This document shows, piece by piece, positions 38,726-48,289 of a stretch of DNA of 64,000 nucleotides (position 1 is its first letter; the number at the start of each line of letters is the position of its first letter). The stretch comes from Draconibacterium mangrovi (GTDB taxonomy: Bacteria; Bacteroidota; Bacteroidia; Bacteroidales; Prolixibacteraceae), in assembly GCF_010586825.1 (NCBI RefSeq), contig NZ_JAAAGB010000006.1, positions 124,001 through 188,000 on the forward strand, written 5' to 3'. Position numbers and translations under genes: made by a program. The notes beneath the pieces are model-generated. The model saw only the letters and a list, made by a program, of their open reading frames with translations. It was not told the origin of the DNA and made no database searches.

Positions 38726-40015
38726 CTATTCGTATTCCTGCACAATTACGCCGGTTAAGCGTAACAGGGACGTTTGTGCGTTGATGAAATTATAAATCGC
38801 TTCCAGTTTTCCTTGCGATGCGCGAAGGTAAATTTCCTGTACATCACGGAAGTTGAACGAGTTAATGGCACCCGCTTCAAACTTGTCGCGCGAAATTTGC
38901 AGGTTAAGTTGTGCTGCTGCCAGGTTTTCGTCGGCAACCATCAGCAACTCTTTGCGTACCTGGTAAAACTCGAACAGATTGGCCAAACTGTTATCCAAAT
39001 CATGTTGCATGTCGCTTAGCCGAATTTCAGAAATGTCGCTGTCGATCTCCGCAATTTGTAATGCACGTTTGCGGTTTCCTCCGCTAAATAAGTTCCAGCT
39101 AAGGGTGAAGTTACCGTAAAAGTTTGCCGAGTTTGCCCAGTTCATGTCTGCATCTCCAACTTTGATACCGGAGCGTGATCCGTTAACTCCACCGGAAAAT
39201 CCTAAGGATGGTGAAAAAGAACTTTTTGCCGAAGCAATTGCATTATTGAGCAGGCGCTGGTTGATGTATTGGTTTTGCAAGCTTTTATTGTTTTCAATCA
39301 TTTGCGCTCTTAAATCAGCCAGCGCGTAATCCTCGGTTATTGCTTCAAACTTATCGGTGTACTCGTAGTCAACAGCTTCTTTTTCGGCCATTAAATAAGC
39401 CAGGTTTCTTTTCGAGTTTTTGTAGGCCACTTCCTGCAGCAGATAACCTGCCCGGTCGGCCAGGTAGGCATTTTGCGCCTGCAAAACATCGTAAGTAACT
39501 GCCGATCCGTATTCTCTTTGCTGCTCAGCTTTCTGATACCGGTCTTGCGAAAGAGCCATTACTTCGTTGTAAGTTGCCAGAATTTCTTTCTGCAACAAAA
39601 CATCGTAATAGGCAAGAATCACCGATTGAATAGTACCTTCAACCATAACTGCCGTATTGTTTTTCGACAGGTTCTCCAACTCCTCCAAACGGGTTTTGGT
39701 AATACTTACCGAAAAGCCATCAAAAATAGTCCAGTTAACCGATGCTCCGCCCGATAAGCCAATGGTGGTGGTGTTGTCGCCATCGACTACCCGCAGCGAA
39801 TTATTGTCGCCCAGCGAAAGGTTGATGTAGGGATAGCGGCCTGCCGTTCCCCAGTTGTTTTCAATCACGGCAACACGTTGGTTTTCTTTGGCAATAACAA
39901 TGTCGTAGTTGTTTTCCAAAGCCTTGCTAATGGCATCGGTAAGTGTAAGTGGCTGCTGGGCCTGCGCAAACAAACCCATCGCCATTATCAGTAAAAGTGT
40001 TACTATCTTATTCAT
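38726..40015 (-). CDS. TolC-family outer-membrane channel
   Basis: A 429-residue outer-membrane efflux protein, start at ATG 40015 (MNKIVTLLLIMAMGLFAQA signal peptide). That start overlaps the stop of the RND gene by 8 bases (ATGAATAA). The mature part has the two helical-hairpin repeats of TolC: LTDAISKALENNYDIVIAKEN at the start, and a second such unit near QLNLQISRDKFEAGAINSFNF, with GSAVTYDVLQAQNAYL in the first half. It forms the exit duct of the tripartite pump encoded by the two upstream genes. Translational coupling keeps its amounts tied to the pump. Confidence 0.9.
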   Translation of the reverse strand: MNKIVTLLLIMAMGLFAQAQQPLTLTDAISKALENNYDIVIAKENQRVAVIENNWGTAGRYPYINLSLGDNNSLRVVDGDNTTTIGLSGGASVNWTIFDGFSVSITKTRLEELENLSKNNTAVMVEGTIQSVILAYYDVLLQKEILATYNEVMALSQDRYQKAEQQREYGSAVTYDVLQAQNAYLADRAGYLLQEVAYKNSKRNLAYLMAEKEAVDYEYTDKFEAITEDYALADLRAQMIENNKSLQNQYINQRLLNNAIASAKSSFSPSLGFSGGVNGSRSGIKVGDADMNWANSANFYGNFTLSWNLFSGGNRKRALQIAEIDSDISEIRLSDMQHDLDNSLANLFEFYQVRKELLMVADENLAAAQLNLQISRDKFEAGAINSFNFRDVQEIYLRASQGKLEAIYNFINAQTSLLRLTGVIVQEYE

Positions 40016-43000
40016 TGGTGTCCTCCTCTTCATCTTCTTCGTGATAAATGCTGTTATCGATTTTGCGTTGTGCATTTTGCCATGCAACTTCCACGTGCTC
40101 GCGTTCAAATGTTCTGCCGTACCACTGTTCGTGAACAAATTTTCGGATATCGTTCAGCACCAAAATAAGTGCCGGGAAAAACAACAGTATAAACAGGGTT
40201 CCGAAAGCAACTCCATATACCAGCGAAATGGCCATTGGAATAAGGAACTGCGCCTGGAAACTGGTTTCGAGAATAAGCGGATACAGCCCGAAAGCAGTGG
40301 TTAGCGTAGTTAAAATAATAGGACGAAGCCGTGATTTTCCGGCCTCAACAATGGCATCTTTTACTTTTAGACCTTCCTCGATAAGGAGGTTGTATTTGGC
40401 AAGCAGCACAACCGCATCGTTAACAATTACACCGGTAAGTGCCACAATTCCCCACAAACTTAAAATTGAAAGCGGTTTGCCGTGAATACCATGTCCCCAA
40501 ACAGCTCCCAGTATCGAAATCGGGATCATAATAATAATGATCATAGGTTGTTCAAACGAACGGAAACTGATCATGAGGATAAAAATAATAGCCAGGAAAG
40601 CCATCGGGAAAAGGAAAGCCAGGTCGCTCATGTTTCGTTCACTTTCACGTTGCTGGCCCTGGAAAATTACCGTAATTCCCGGGTAAAGCACTTCAAGTTC
40701 GGGTATTACTTCTGCTTTAATCAGATCCAGTGTTTCGGTAACCGAAGCATCCGGATCAACCATATCTGCATTTACCCTGATTTCGCGTTTTCCGTTAAAG
40801 CGGTTGATGTTTACCGGACCACGTTTCATATCGTAATCAACCAGTTCCATTAAAGGGTATTCACCTTGCGGTGTTTTAACTTTCATTTTTTCCAGCTGAC
40901 CGATGCGTTCCCGTCCTTCAGCCGGGTAACGCACCCAAATACGAAGTTCGTCGCGGCCAACCTGCAGGCGTTGTGCCTGTCCGCCGTAAAATGCCTGACG
41001 TACCTGCCCGGCAATGTAGGTTTCGTTCAGGCCAAGCATGTACGCTTTTGGTTTTAGCTCCAAAAGAATTTCCTGTTTACCCAAGGCATTTGAATTAACT
41101 ACATCTTTTAACTGCGGGTATAACAACAGTCTGTCCATGAGGTAATCGCGTGCAGCTTCCAGCTCTTCTGTATTTCTCGACATTAAACCGATAGAAACCG
41201 GATTTCCAAAACGGTTGCTGGCACCAATGGTAAATTTTTCTGCTTCGGGAACTTTGCCAATTTTCTGATTTAGCCGGCGGATAATTTCAAATGAACTGAT
41301 TCCTGTTTCTTCCGAGTTTCGTGGCGAGATATCTATGTTCCCGCAATGAGCACCACTTTCGTCGCGACTAAATGCCGATCCCAGATTGATAATGCTGTTT
41401 TCAATAATCGGCAGTGTGTCGTTGTATTCTGCCATCATCTCTTCGTTTACCACCCAAACAATACTGTCGAAACGCTCTAGGTATTCCATGGTTTGGCGTT
41501 CGCCGGAACCCGGGGTAAATGCAATGTTAATGTTGAAAGAGTCGAATTCCATTCGTGGAAAGAACGTTGTTTTAATCAGCTGTCCGCCAATCAGTCCCAG
41601 TGTAATTACAATCATTGCCACCGGAATACCCAAAACAATGTAACGCCATTCCAGAACCAGTTTTATAACCCGATCGTAGGCATAATCGCGCAACCAGGTA
41701 AAAAAGCCTTCGGTATATTTTCGTAATCCTTTTGCTTTTCGGTGAAGTGTTTTTCTGTTAAGTACCTTTTCGTTTCCAAGGTGAGCCGGAAGAACGAGGA
41801 ATGCCTCTGCCAGCGAAATGAGCAAACTGGCAATTACAATTATTGCCATTTCATACATCATTTCCATGCGGCCGGTAATAAAAATTAGCGGAGAGAAAGC
41901 AACAACGGTAGTTAATACCGATGAGGTTACAGCCGGAATAACTTCCACTGTTCCGTCAACGGCTGCCCGCATGGGGCTTTTCCCCCGTTCGAAATGCTGG
42001 AAGATGTTTTCTCCGATCACAATTCCATCGTCAACCAGAATACCGATAACCAGGATCATTCCAAAAAGCGACATCATATTAATGGTGACGCCAATCATAT
42101 TTGCCACTATAAACATTCCAAGGAACGATGCAGGAATCCCCCAGGCAACCCATAACGAAAGGCGGGTGCTAAGCATGATTCCGAGGATAAGAACCACCAG
42201 GATCAATCCCATGCCACCATTGCTGTAGAGAAGATCGAGACGCGATTTTAACAATTCGAGATACGAACGCGAGTAGATCAATTTAACGCCGTGTGTTTCT
42301 GAATTAAATTCTTCTACATATTCCCGAATGTACTGATCGATCTCGTCAAGATCTTCCGTAATCAGCTTCATTACGTTGATGTTGATCAGCGGATTTCCTT
42401 TCTCCAGTGCTTTGTTGGGCACATCCGAGAATTTCATTTTTACCGTGGCAATATCGTTAATACGAAGCACGCTTCCATCGGGATTGGCACGTAAAATAAT
42501 GTTGCCAATTTTATTCGGATCAGCACTCCGCGAGCGCAAACGAATTAACAGCTCTTCATCTTGCGATCTTAGCTGTCCGCCCGAAACATCGCGGTTGTTA
42601 TTGGTAATGGCATTTTGTAAATCGTTAAAAGTTAGTCCGTAGCGCAACAGATCTTCCTCCTCAGCTTCGACAGAAATTTCGAGGCTTGGGAAACCCGAAA
42701 TGGTAACCTGGCTCATAATTCCCGATCCCAGGAAATCTTCTTCCACCTGTTGGGCGTACGATTTCAGTGTCATTAAATCAACGTCGCCGGTAACCAGTAA
42801 ACGTGCCGCCGGCGAGGTAGTCCGCGTTTTTGCCACAATGGGGCGTTCGGCCGCTGTTGGTAAGGCCGAAATTCCATCAACGGCATTTTTTACTTCAATA
42901 AGTGCTTCGTCAATATCGTATCCGGGCTGAATTTCAATTCGTATACTGGCACTGTTTTCTGCCGATACCGAATTGATTTCGTAAATACCGGGAATAGCTC

Positions 43001-43217
43001 TCACTGCTTCCTCAACGCGCGAGGTAACCCCTTCTTCCATTTCAACCGGCGATGCCCCCGGATAGGCTACACGAACGGTGATCATATGCGATTCGCGTTC
43101 GGGGAAGAAAGATTTCTTCATCGAAAGAAAACTTATGCTACCCACCACGATCAGGAAAAGCAGGATCAGGTTGGCGTAAAATGGAAATTTTACAAATAGT
43201 TCAACTATCTTCTTCAT
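40008..43217 (-). CDS. RND efflux transporter, inner-membrane pump subunit
   Basis: A 1069-residue proton-driven pump of the HAE-RND (AcrB-like) superfamily. It has 12 membrane helices in two halves, each with a large periplasmic loop. First helix, KFPFYANLILLFLIVVGSISFLS, then FPERESHMITVRVAYPGASPVEMEEGVT. In helix 4 is GMILVIGILVDDGIVIGENI, with the paired aspartates of proton relay. The second half repeats VNDAVVLLAKYN and RLRPIILTTLTTAFGLYPL. The substrate (drug, bile salt, lipid or metal) cannot be told; the two Asp fit drug/lipid pumps rather than heavy-metal CusA types. Middle gene of the MFP-RND-TolC operon. Confidence 0.93.
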   Translation of the reverse strand: MKKIVELFVKFPFYANLILLFLIVVGSISFLSMKKSFFPERESHMITVRVAYPGASPVEMEEGVTSRVEEAVRAIPGIYEINSVSAENSASIRIEIQPGYDIDEALIEVKNAVDGISALPTAAERPIVAKTRTTSPAARLLVTGDVDLMTLKSYAQQVEEDFLGSGIMSQVTISGFPSLEISVEAEEEDLLRYGLTFNDLQNAITNNNRDVSGGQLRSQDEELLIRLRSRSADPNKIGNIILRANPDGSVLRINDIATVKMKFSDVPNKALEKGNPLININVMKLITEDLDEIDQYIREYVEEFNSETHGVKLIYSRSYLELLKSRLDLLYSNGGMGLILVVLILGIMLSTRLSLWVAWGIPASFLGMFIVANMIGVTINMMSLFGMILVIGILVDDGIVIGENIFQHFERGKSPMRAAVDGTVEVIPAVTSSVLTTVVAFSPLIFITGRMEMMYEMAIIVIASLLISLAEAFLVLPAHLGNEKVLNRKTLHRKAKGLRKYTEGFFTWLRDYAYDRVIKLVLEWRYIVLGIPVAMIVITLGLIGGQLIKTTFFPRMEFDSFNINIAFTPGSGERQTMEYLERFDSIVWVVNEEMMAEYNDTLPIIENSIINLGSAFSRDESGAHCGNIDISPRNSEETGISSFEIIRRLNQKIGKVPEAEKFTIGASNRFGNPVSIGLMSRNTEELEAARDYLMDRLLLYPQLKDVVNSNALGKQEILLELKPKAYMLGLNETYIAGQVRQAFYGGQAQRLQVGRDELRIWVRYPAEGRERIGQLEKMKVKTPQGEYPLMELVDYDMKRGPVNINRFNGKREIRVNADMVDPDASVTETLDLIKAEVIPELEVLYPGITVIFQGQQRESERNMSDLAFLFPMAFLAIIFILMISFRSFEQPMIIIIMIPISILGAVWGHGIHGKPLSILSLWGIVALTGVIVNDAVVLLAKYNLLIEEGLKVKDAIVEAGKSRLRPIILTTLTTAFGLYPLILETSFQAQFLIPMAISLVYGVAFGTLFILLFFPALILVLNDIRKFVHEQWYGRTFEREHVEVAWQNAQRKIDNSIYHEEDEEEDTNE

Positions 43218-43234
43218 TGATCTGTCTCCTTTTT

Positions 43235-44413
43235 CTATTGAGGTTTAGCCTGGTTTCCTGGTTTTGGCTTGTTGTTACCTTCTTCGCCCAGAATATTAAC
43301 CGGAGTATTTTCCTTTACATTGATCAGTGGTTCCGAAACCACTTTGCTTCCTGCCGGCAGACCATCAAAAATCAACGTTGTTTCGTTGCGTTTAATCACG
43401 TTTATTTCGCGTTTTTTCAGTTCGCCATCGATGACAACATAAACAGTACTTGAGTTAAAAACTGCACCGCGTGGGATTTCCATAGCATCGGCAATTTTTT
43501 GTCCGGGGAAAGTTACTTCATAGATCTGCCCCGGAAGAACCTTGTCAGAGTCGGCCTGACCCACTTGAACAAAAACGCTAAGCGACTGTGTTTCTGCTTC
43601 AACAAAATTTGATTTTCGCACCACCTTGCCGGTAATTTGTGAATCGTCGAGATTGGAGTGAATAAACACTTTATCGCCAATTTTTATCCACTCGCTGTCT
43701 TCGTTCGGAACCGGAACTTCAATCTCAACATGGTCGGTACGAATCATTCGTGCAATTTGTCCGCCGGTGTTTACATATGATCCGGTTTCGTAATTTACTT
43801 GCGTAAATGTTCCATCGAAAGGCGCATAAAGCGTATGACGTTTCAATTTTTTCTCATCTTGTTTAATACTGTAATATTCGGTTAATACGCCCTGACTGGC
43901 TAAAAACACTTTTAGTTTTTCATCTTTTACTACCGGCATTTCAGGCAGGTCGTTATCCAGATCGATGGCTCTGAAAAATGTTTCGTAAGCATTTAACTGA
44001 TCCGGAAAATCTACTTTCATGTCGGGTAATAATGAGGTCATTGTTGTAAGAAACTTTGCTTTGCGGGCTTTTAAGGCAAGCTCTACTTCGTCTTTGTAGA
44101 TTTCGGCTAGTAGTTGTCCTTTTTTAAAGGATGTACCTTTTCGAAGTACAACAGCTCCCGGTTCAATTTTCCCCGATGCCTCAGCAACCAGTAACACTTC
44201 GCTGCCCGATACGGCGCGTCCTCCGGGGAGGGAAAGTGGTGAGGTAATTTCTGAATAGTTAACTGTTTCCACTTTTACCGATCGTTTCATTTCAACATCG
44301 GGCCGTTTAGGTTGCTCCGGTTTCATTGAAACGAACAGTTCTGATAATGCCGCTGCTCCTCCTAACAAAACAATAAGGGCAACAACAATAAAGGTAGTTT
44401 TTCTCCAACTCAT
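43235..44413 (-). CDS. RND efflux periplasmic adaptor subunit (membrane fusion protein)
   Basis: A 392-residue adaptor with one N-terminal membrane anchor (FIVVALIVLLGGAAALSEL, no lipobox). A lipoyl/barrel-sandwich half (SGSEVLLVAEASGKIEPGAVVLRKGTSFKKGQLLAEI) is followed by an alpha-hairpin, a second lipoyl half (TLYAPFDGTFTQVNYETGSYVNTGGQIARM) and beta-barrel domains (GQIYEVTFPGQKIADAMEIPRGAVF). A Pro/Lys/Asn-rich tail ends it (GEEGNNKPKPGNQAKPQ). It connects the RND pump to the TolC channel and is the first gene of the operon, 17 bases before the pump gene. No regulator gene is adjacent. Confidence 0.92.
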   Translation of the reverse strand: MSWRKTTFIVVALIVLLGGAAALSELFVSMKPEQPKRPDVEMKRSVKVETVNYSEITSPLSLPGGRAVSGSEVLLVAEASGKIEPGAVVLRKGTSFKKGQLLAEIYKDEVELALKARKAKFLTTMTSLLPDMKVDFPDQLNAYETFFRAIDLDNDLPEMPVVKDEKLKVFLASQGVLTEYYSIKQDEKKLKRHTLYAPFDGTFTQVNYETGSYVNTGGQIARMIRTDHVEIEVPVPNEDSEWIKIGDKVFIHSNLDDSQITGKVVRKSNFVEAETQSLSVFVQVGQADSDKVLPGQIYEVTFPGQKIADAMEIPRGAVFNSSTVYVVIDGELKKREINVIKRNETTLIFDGLPAGSKVVSEPLINVKENTPVNILGEEGNNKPKPGNQAKPQ

Positions 44414-44612
44414 GGCTATTTTGTTTTATTTGAATTTTTTAATCAACATAGGTTTATGTGGCGAGTACAAAAATCATTATTTTTTTTAAGTGACAAATTT
44501 TATTTTGTAAAAACGACACATTAATCGCCCATTTTTAATCTGCACAGTCTCCAAACAAGTATTTACAAAGACCATTTTGTTTGAGCTTGGTTTAATTTGA
44601 AAATAACTATTT

Positions 44613-44981
44613 ATGATTAGCAGAAACACAAAAAAACATAAGATGTTTACCAAGAGTAACTTTCGATTGTTTAAAACCTTGTTGCCCGGTGTGAAAATGC
44701 GGGCACTGGCTTTTGAAGAGCAATCGATTATGTGTGAATTTGAATTGGAAAAGGGTAGTGAATTGCCGTCGCACGGCCATCCGTGCGAACAAACCGGTTA
44801 TCTTATTTCCGGGAAATTAAATTTTCGTATCGACAAAGAGTGGTTTACTGCCGAACCCGGCGACAGCTGGTGTATTCCGTCAACTATTGAGCACCAGGTT
44901 GAAGTGCTGGAAGAAGCTAAGGTTTTGGAAATCTTTACCCCAATTCGTCCGGATTATTCACCGGATGAAAATATGGGGTAA
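44613..44981 (+). CDS. small cupin-domain protein
   Basis: A 122-residue single-domain cupin. Motif 1 is ELPSHGHPCEQTGYLISGKL, with the H-x-H and the downstream Glu/Gln positions of the metal site. Motif 2 is EPGDSWCIPSTIEHQVEVLEEA, with P-G-D and the last His. These make a small beta-barrel that may bind a metal and a small molecule. Alternative start at ATG 44643 (MFTKSNFRLFKT) is equally plausible. No partner gene indicates its role; it is flanked by the efflux operon (divergent) and nadB. Confidence 0.75.
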   Translation: MISRNTKKHKMFTKSNFRLFKTLLPGVKMRALAFEEQSIMCEFELEKGSELPSHGHPCEQTGYLISGKLNFRIDKEWFTAEPGDSWCIPSTIEHQVEVLEEAKVLEIFTPIRPDYSPDENMG

Positions 44982-45094
44982 GGAAATTGTAAGATTTAAT
45001 GGAAATCAAGTATCATTCTTTTGGGCGAGGGATTGCCTTCGCCGAAATGAAAAACCTAAGTGATAAAATATAGGTTTTTGCTTAAAAGAAATGC

Positions 45095-45102
45095 TAACTT
45101 TG
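45095..45102 (+). promoter_or_regulatory. -7 promoter element upstream of nadB
   Basis: TAACTTTG is an exact TAnnTTTG match, 31 bases before the nadB ATG. The nearest TTTG upstream (45077-45080) is only 14 bases away, shorter than the usual spacing. No NadR- or NiaR-like operator could be identified. Confidence 0.45.
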
Positions 45103-45133
45103 CAGGCTTGTTTGCGAGAAGCATAAAAAACAG

Positions 45134-46705
45134 ATGCAAATACTTGAATTTGATACGGTTGTAATAGGAAGTGGGCTGGCTGGATTGTCGGCTGCTTACC
45201 ACTCTTCAAAATACGGACGCGTTGCGATAGTTACCAAGTCGCAGCTCGATGTCAGTAATTCGTATTATGCGCAGGGAGGAATTGCTGCAGCCATTGCCGC
45301 AGAGGATTCTCCCGGGCAACATGCACAAGATACATTGGTTGCCGGGCGTGGTATTTGCGATCACGATGCGGTAGATGTTTTGGTTAACGAGGGTCGCGAA
45401 CGTGTTCAGGAACTAATTGACTTGGGTATGCAGTTCGATAAGAAAAACGGCGAATTTGTATTGGGGCTTGAAGGCGGACATACCAAACGACGCATTTTAC
45501 ATGCAGGCGGCGATGCCACCGGAAAAGAGTTGACTTTGTTTAAACTGCGTCTTATTCAGGAGAAAAAGAATGTAGAGGCTTTCGAGTACGTGGTGGCAGT
45601 AAAATTGCTGAAGCACAACGATGCCATTGTCGGACTTCAGGCCTACGATTTTAAAACCAACAAAAATATCATATTCAAAACCAAAGCCGTAATTGTTGCA
45701 ACGGGTGGTATGTCGCGGGTTTTTGCCCGGTCAACAAATCCGCACACGGCAACAGGCGATGGAATTGCACTGGCTTACGATGCCGGAGCTCGGCTGGCCG
45801 ACCTCGAATTTGTTCAGTTTCACCCGTCGGCTTTATACTTGCCAGGAAAAGAAGCGTACCTGATTAGCGAGGCAGTTCGTGGCGAAGGAGCGTGGCTTTT
45901 GAATGCCAGGGGCGAGCGTTTTATGAAAGATATTCATCCGCTGGCCGAACTGGCACCGCGGGATGTGGTTGCCTACAGTATTTTCAGACAAATACAAAAA
46001 TCGGATAAGGATCATATCTTTTTGTCGCTAAAACATTTGGATAAGGAAAAGATCAGGAACCGATTTAAAAATATCGACAGGCACTTGAAAGAGTTTGGTT
46101 TCGATTTAACCGAAGATAATTTGCCAATTGCTCCGGCAGCACATTATATGGTTGGCGGAATTCGTACCAATCTCGATGCTGAAACAAATATTTCGGGCCT
46201 TTTTGTTTGTGGCGAAGCCGCATCAACCGGAGTGATGGGTGCCAATCGTTTGGCAAGTAATTCCTTGCTCGAGTGTTTGGTTTTTGGGAAGCGTGCCAGC
46301 GAAAAAGCTGCAAAACTGGTGGCCCCGGAGTATTTGCTCGAAAAGCCCGAGCCGGTAACGTTGGATGCCAATAACGAACAGTTATTTCTGAAGTATCAGA
46401 ATGAGTTGGCACAAATTATGTCGAAAAATCTGGGGATTGTAAGAAACCGGGAAGGCCTGGAAAATGCACTCAGCCGTTTTTCTGAAATTGTTTCAGAATT
46501 CGACATCGATCAACACGAATACAATTTAATTAAGATCAGGAATATGTCGCTCATCAGTAAACTCATTACGCAATCAGCACTGGTTCGCGAAGAGAGCCGT
46601 GGCGGGCATATCCGGGAAGATTTTCAGAAGGAGAATCCTGATTTTAAAACACATATTATTCAACAAAAAAACAAAAACATTGAGTTTGAACCCATAAGAA
46701 AGTAA
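45134..46705 (+). CDS. nadB: L-aspartate oxidase
   Basis: A 523-residue flavoenzyme oxidising L-aspartate to iminoaspartate, the first step of de novo NAD synthesis. The FAD dinucleotide motif GSGLAG spans 12-17, followed by SNSYYAQGGIAAA. Further marks are EGGHTKRRILHAGGDATG, EFVQFHPSALY and the C-terminal FAD site GEAASTGVMGANRLASNSLLECLVFGKRA. The HPSA/HxxH pattern and 520-residue length separate it from succinate dehydrogenase flavoprotein. nadC follows four bases downstream. The quinolinate synthase gene nadA is not in this window. Confidence 0.95.
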   Translation: MQILEFDTVVIGSGLAGLSAAYHSSKYGRVAIVTKSQLDVSNSYYAQGGIAAAIAAEDSPGQHAQDTLVAGRGICDHDAVDVLVNEGRERVQELIDLGMQFDKKNGEFVLGLEGGHTKRRILHAGGDATGKELTLFKLRLIQEKKNVEAFEYVVAVKLLKHNDAIVGLQAYDFKTNKNIIFKTKAVIVATGGMSRVFARSTNPHTATGDGIALAYDAGARLADLEFVQFHPSALYLPGKEAYLISEAVRGEGAWLLNARGERFMKDIHPLAELAPRDVVAYSIFRQIQKSDKDHIFLSLKHLDKEKIRNRFKNIDRHLKEFGFDLTEDNLPIAPAAHYMVGGIRTNLDAETNISGLFVCGEAASTGVMGANRLASNSLLECLVFGKRASEKAAKLVAPEYLLEKPEPVTLDANNEQLFLKYQNELAQIMSKNLGIVRNREGLENALSRFSEIVSEFDIDQHEYNLIKIRNMSLISKLITQSALVREESRGGHIREDFQKENPDFKTHIIQQKNKNIEFEPIRK

Positions 46706-46709
46706 AGCT

Positions 46710-47555
46710 ATGATGGATGAGAAAACATTAAAGTCGGCCGAAGTTTTATTCGACATGGCTTACGCCGAAGATATTGGCGACGGAGACATAACTACCAACA
46801 ACCTTATTGATAGTAACGATGTAAAAACTGCGCAGTTTGTAGCAAAAGAAGAAGGTGTTGTTGCCGGTTTAGAGGTAGCAGAAATGGTTTTCAGAAAATT
46901 CGACAAAAATCTGCACTGGCAGGTATTTATGCCCGATGGCAGCCATGTTGTGCCTGGCGATGTTATTGCCGAGTTCAAAGGTACGTACCGTGCATTGTTA
47001 ACCGGCGAAAGAAAAGCCCTTAACTTTTTGCAGCGTTTGTCGGGTATTGCAAGTTATGCCAACCTTTGTATGAAAGAAATTGAAGGTACTAAAGTTGAAA
47101 TTCTGGATACCCGAAAAACCTTACCCGGATACCGCTATCTCGATAAATACGCGGTTCGGATGGGAGGTGCCTCGAACCACCGTTTTGGTTTGTACGATAT
47201 GGTGATGATTAAAGACAACCACATTCAGGTGGCCGGAAGCATTACAAAGGCTGTTGAAGCTATTCGTAAAAAAATTCCAAAAAGTATCAAGATCGAGGTG
47301 GAAACCACAACCATCGACCAGGTAAAAGAAGCACTGGCTGCCGACGTTGATATTATCATGCTCGACAATATGCGTTCGACGATGATGAAAGAGTGTGTTG
47401 ATATTATCGATCGTCGTGCCAAAATTGAAGCATCGGGGAATATGACCATCAAACGTATTCGCAAAGTGGCGCATACCGGAGTTGATTATATTTCGATAGG
47501 TGCATTAACACATTCGGTAAAAGCACTCGACATCAGTCAGCGTATTATTGATTAA
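46710..47555 (+). CDS. nadC: nicotinate-nucleotide pyrophosphorylase (carboxylating)
   Basis: A 281-residue quinolinate phosphoribosyltransferase making nicotinate mononucleotide, two steps after NadB. Family features: AYAEDIGDGDITTNNL, ALLTGERKALNFLQRLSGIAS, LDTRKTLPGYRYLDKYAVRMGGASNHRFGLYD and IMLDNMRSTMMKE. The K-x-x-x-x-x-R-x-x-x-H positions for quinolinate and phosphoribosyl pyrophosphate are intact. Its last base overlaps the first base of coaX (TAATG), so nadC and coaX are translationally linked. This places NAD and CoA synthesis in one operon. Confidence 0.95.
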   Translation: MMDEKTLKSAEVLFDMAYAEDIGDGDITTNNLIDSNDVKTAQFVAKEEGVVAGLEVAEMVFRKFDKNLHWQVFMPDGSHVVPGDVIAEFKGTYRALLTGERKALNFLQRLSGIASYANLCMKEIEGTKVEILDTRKTLPGYRYLDKYAVRMGGASNHRFGLYDMVMIKDNHIQVAGSITKAVEAIRKKIPKSIKIEVETTTIDQVKEALAADVDIIMLDNMRSTMMKECVDIIDRRAKIEASGNMTIKRIRKVAHTGVDYISIGALTHSVKALDISQRIID

Positions 47556-48289
47556 TGAACCTCGTAATTGATATAGGCAATACACGAACAAAGTATTCGG
47601 TTTGTACGAAAAGCGAGGTGGTAAAAACGGTATCGGTTGATACCTTTTCACCTGCGTTAATCGCTACATTAAAACAAGAATACGAGGGGTTGGCTAGTGC
47701 AATTCTTTCGGCGGTAAAAGATTATCCCGATGAATTAAAAGTTACTCTTACCGAACAGTTCGAAGTATTTATTGAGCTGAACGCTACAACGCCATTGCCT
47801 GTAGAAAACTGTTACGAGTCGAAAGAGACATTGGGGAAAGACCGCATTGCGGCAATTGTAGGAGCTTTCGAGCTGTATCCCAAAACAAATGTTTTGGTTA
47901 TTGATGCCGGAACAGCAATTACCTACGATTTGTTAACCGCCGAGGGGAAATACTTGGGCGGAAATATTTCACCTGGTTTAGAGATGCGCTTTAAAGCATT
48001 AAACCAGTTTACAGGAAAACTTCCTAAAGTAGAAAAGGGAGTTATTAAAGAACTAATTGGAAAAACAACCGAGCAGGCAATTAGAGCCGGAGTACAACAC
48101 GGCATTGTGTTCGAAGTAGACCATGCAATTACCTCATTTAAGGAAAATTATAATAATTTAAAAGTTATTATGACCGGGGGTGATGCCGAATTTTTTGATA
48201 AGAAATTAAAAAATTCTTTCTTTGTACACTTTAATTTAACCAGTATTGGTTTAAACCGCATTTTACAACATAATGGGGAGACTAAGTAG
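47555..48289 (+). CDS. coaX: type III pantothenate kinase
   Basis: A 244-residue kinase of the ASKHA fold that phosphorylates pantothenate to start coenzyme A synthesis. Three CoaX motifs are visible: DIGNTRTKYSV (phosphate loop, residues 5-15), LGKDRIAAIVGAF and DAGTAITYDLL, plus GGNISPGLEMRFKAL. It starts in overlap with nadC, and its end overlaps the following outer-membrane protein gene by 17 bases. Such overlaps suggest a single long transcript from nadB to at least lptC. CoaX enzymes are not inhibited by CoA, unlike CoaA. Confidence 0.94.
   Translation: MNLVIDIGNTRTKYSVCTKSEVVKTVSVDTFSPALIATLKQEYEGLASAILSAVKDYPDELKVTLTEQFEVFIELNATTPLPVENCYESKETLGKDRIAAIVGAFELYPKTNVLVIDAGTAITYDLLTAEGKYLGGNISPGLEMRFKALNQFTGKLPKVEKGVIKELIGKTTEQAIRAGVQHGIVFEVDHAITSFKENYNNLKVIMTGGDAEFFDKKLKNSFFVHFNLTSIGLNRILQHNGETK

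Noticed and set aside
40016-40138. N-terminal extension of the TolC-like protein
   Set aside because: It lies inside the RND pump gene and would bury the signal peptide that starts at ATG 40015.
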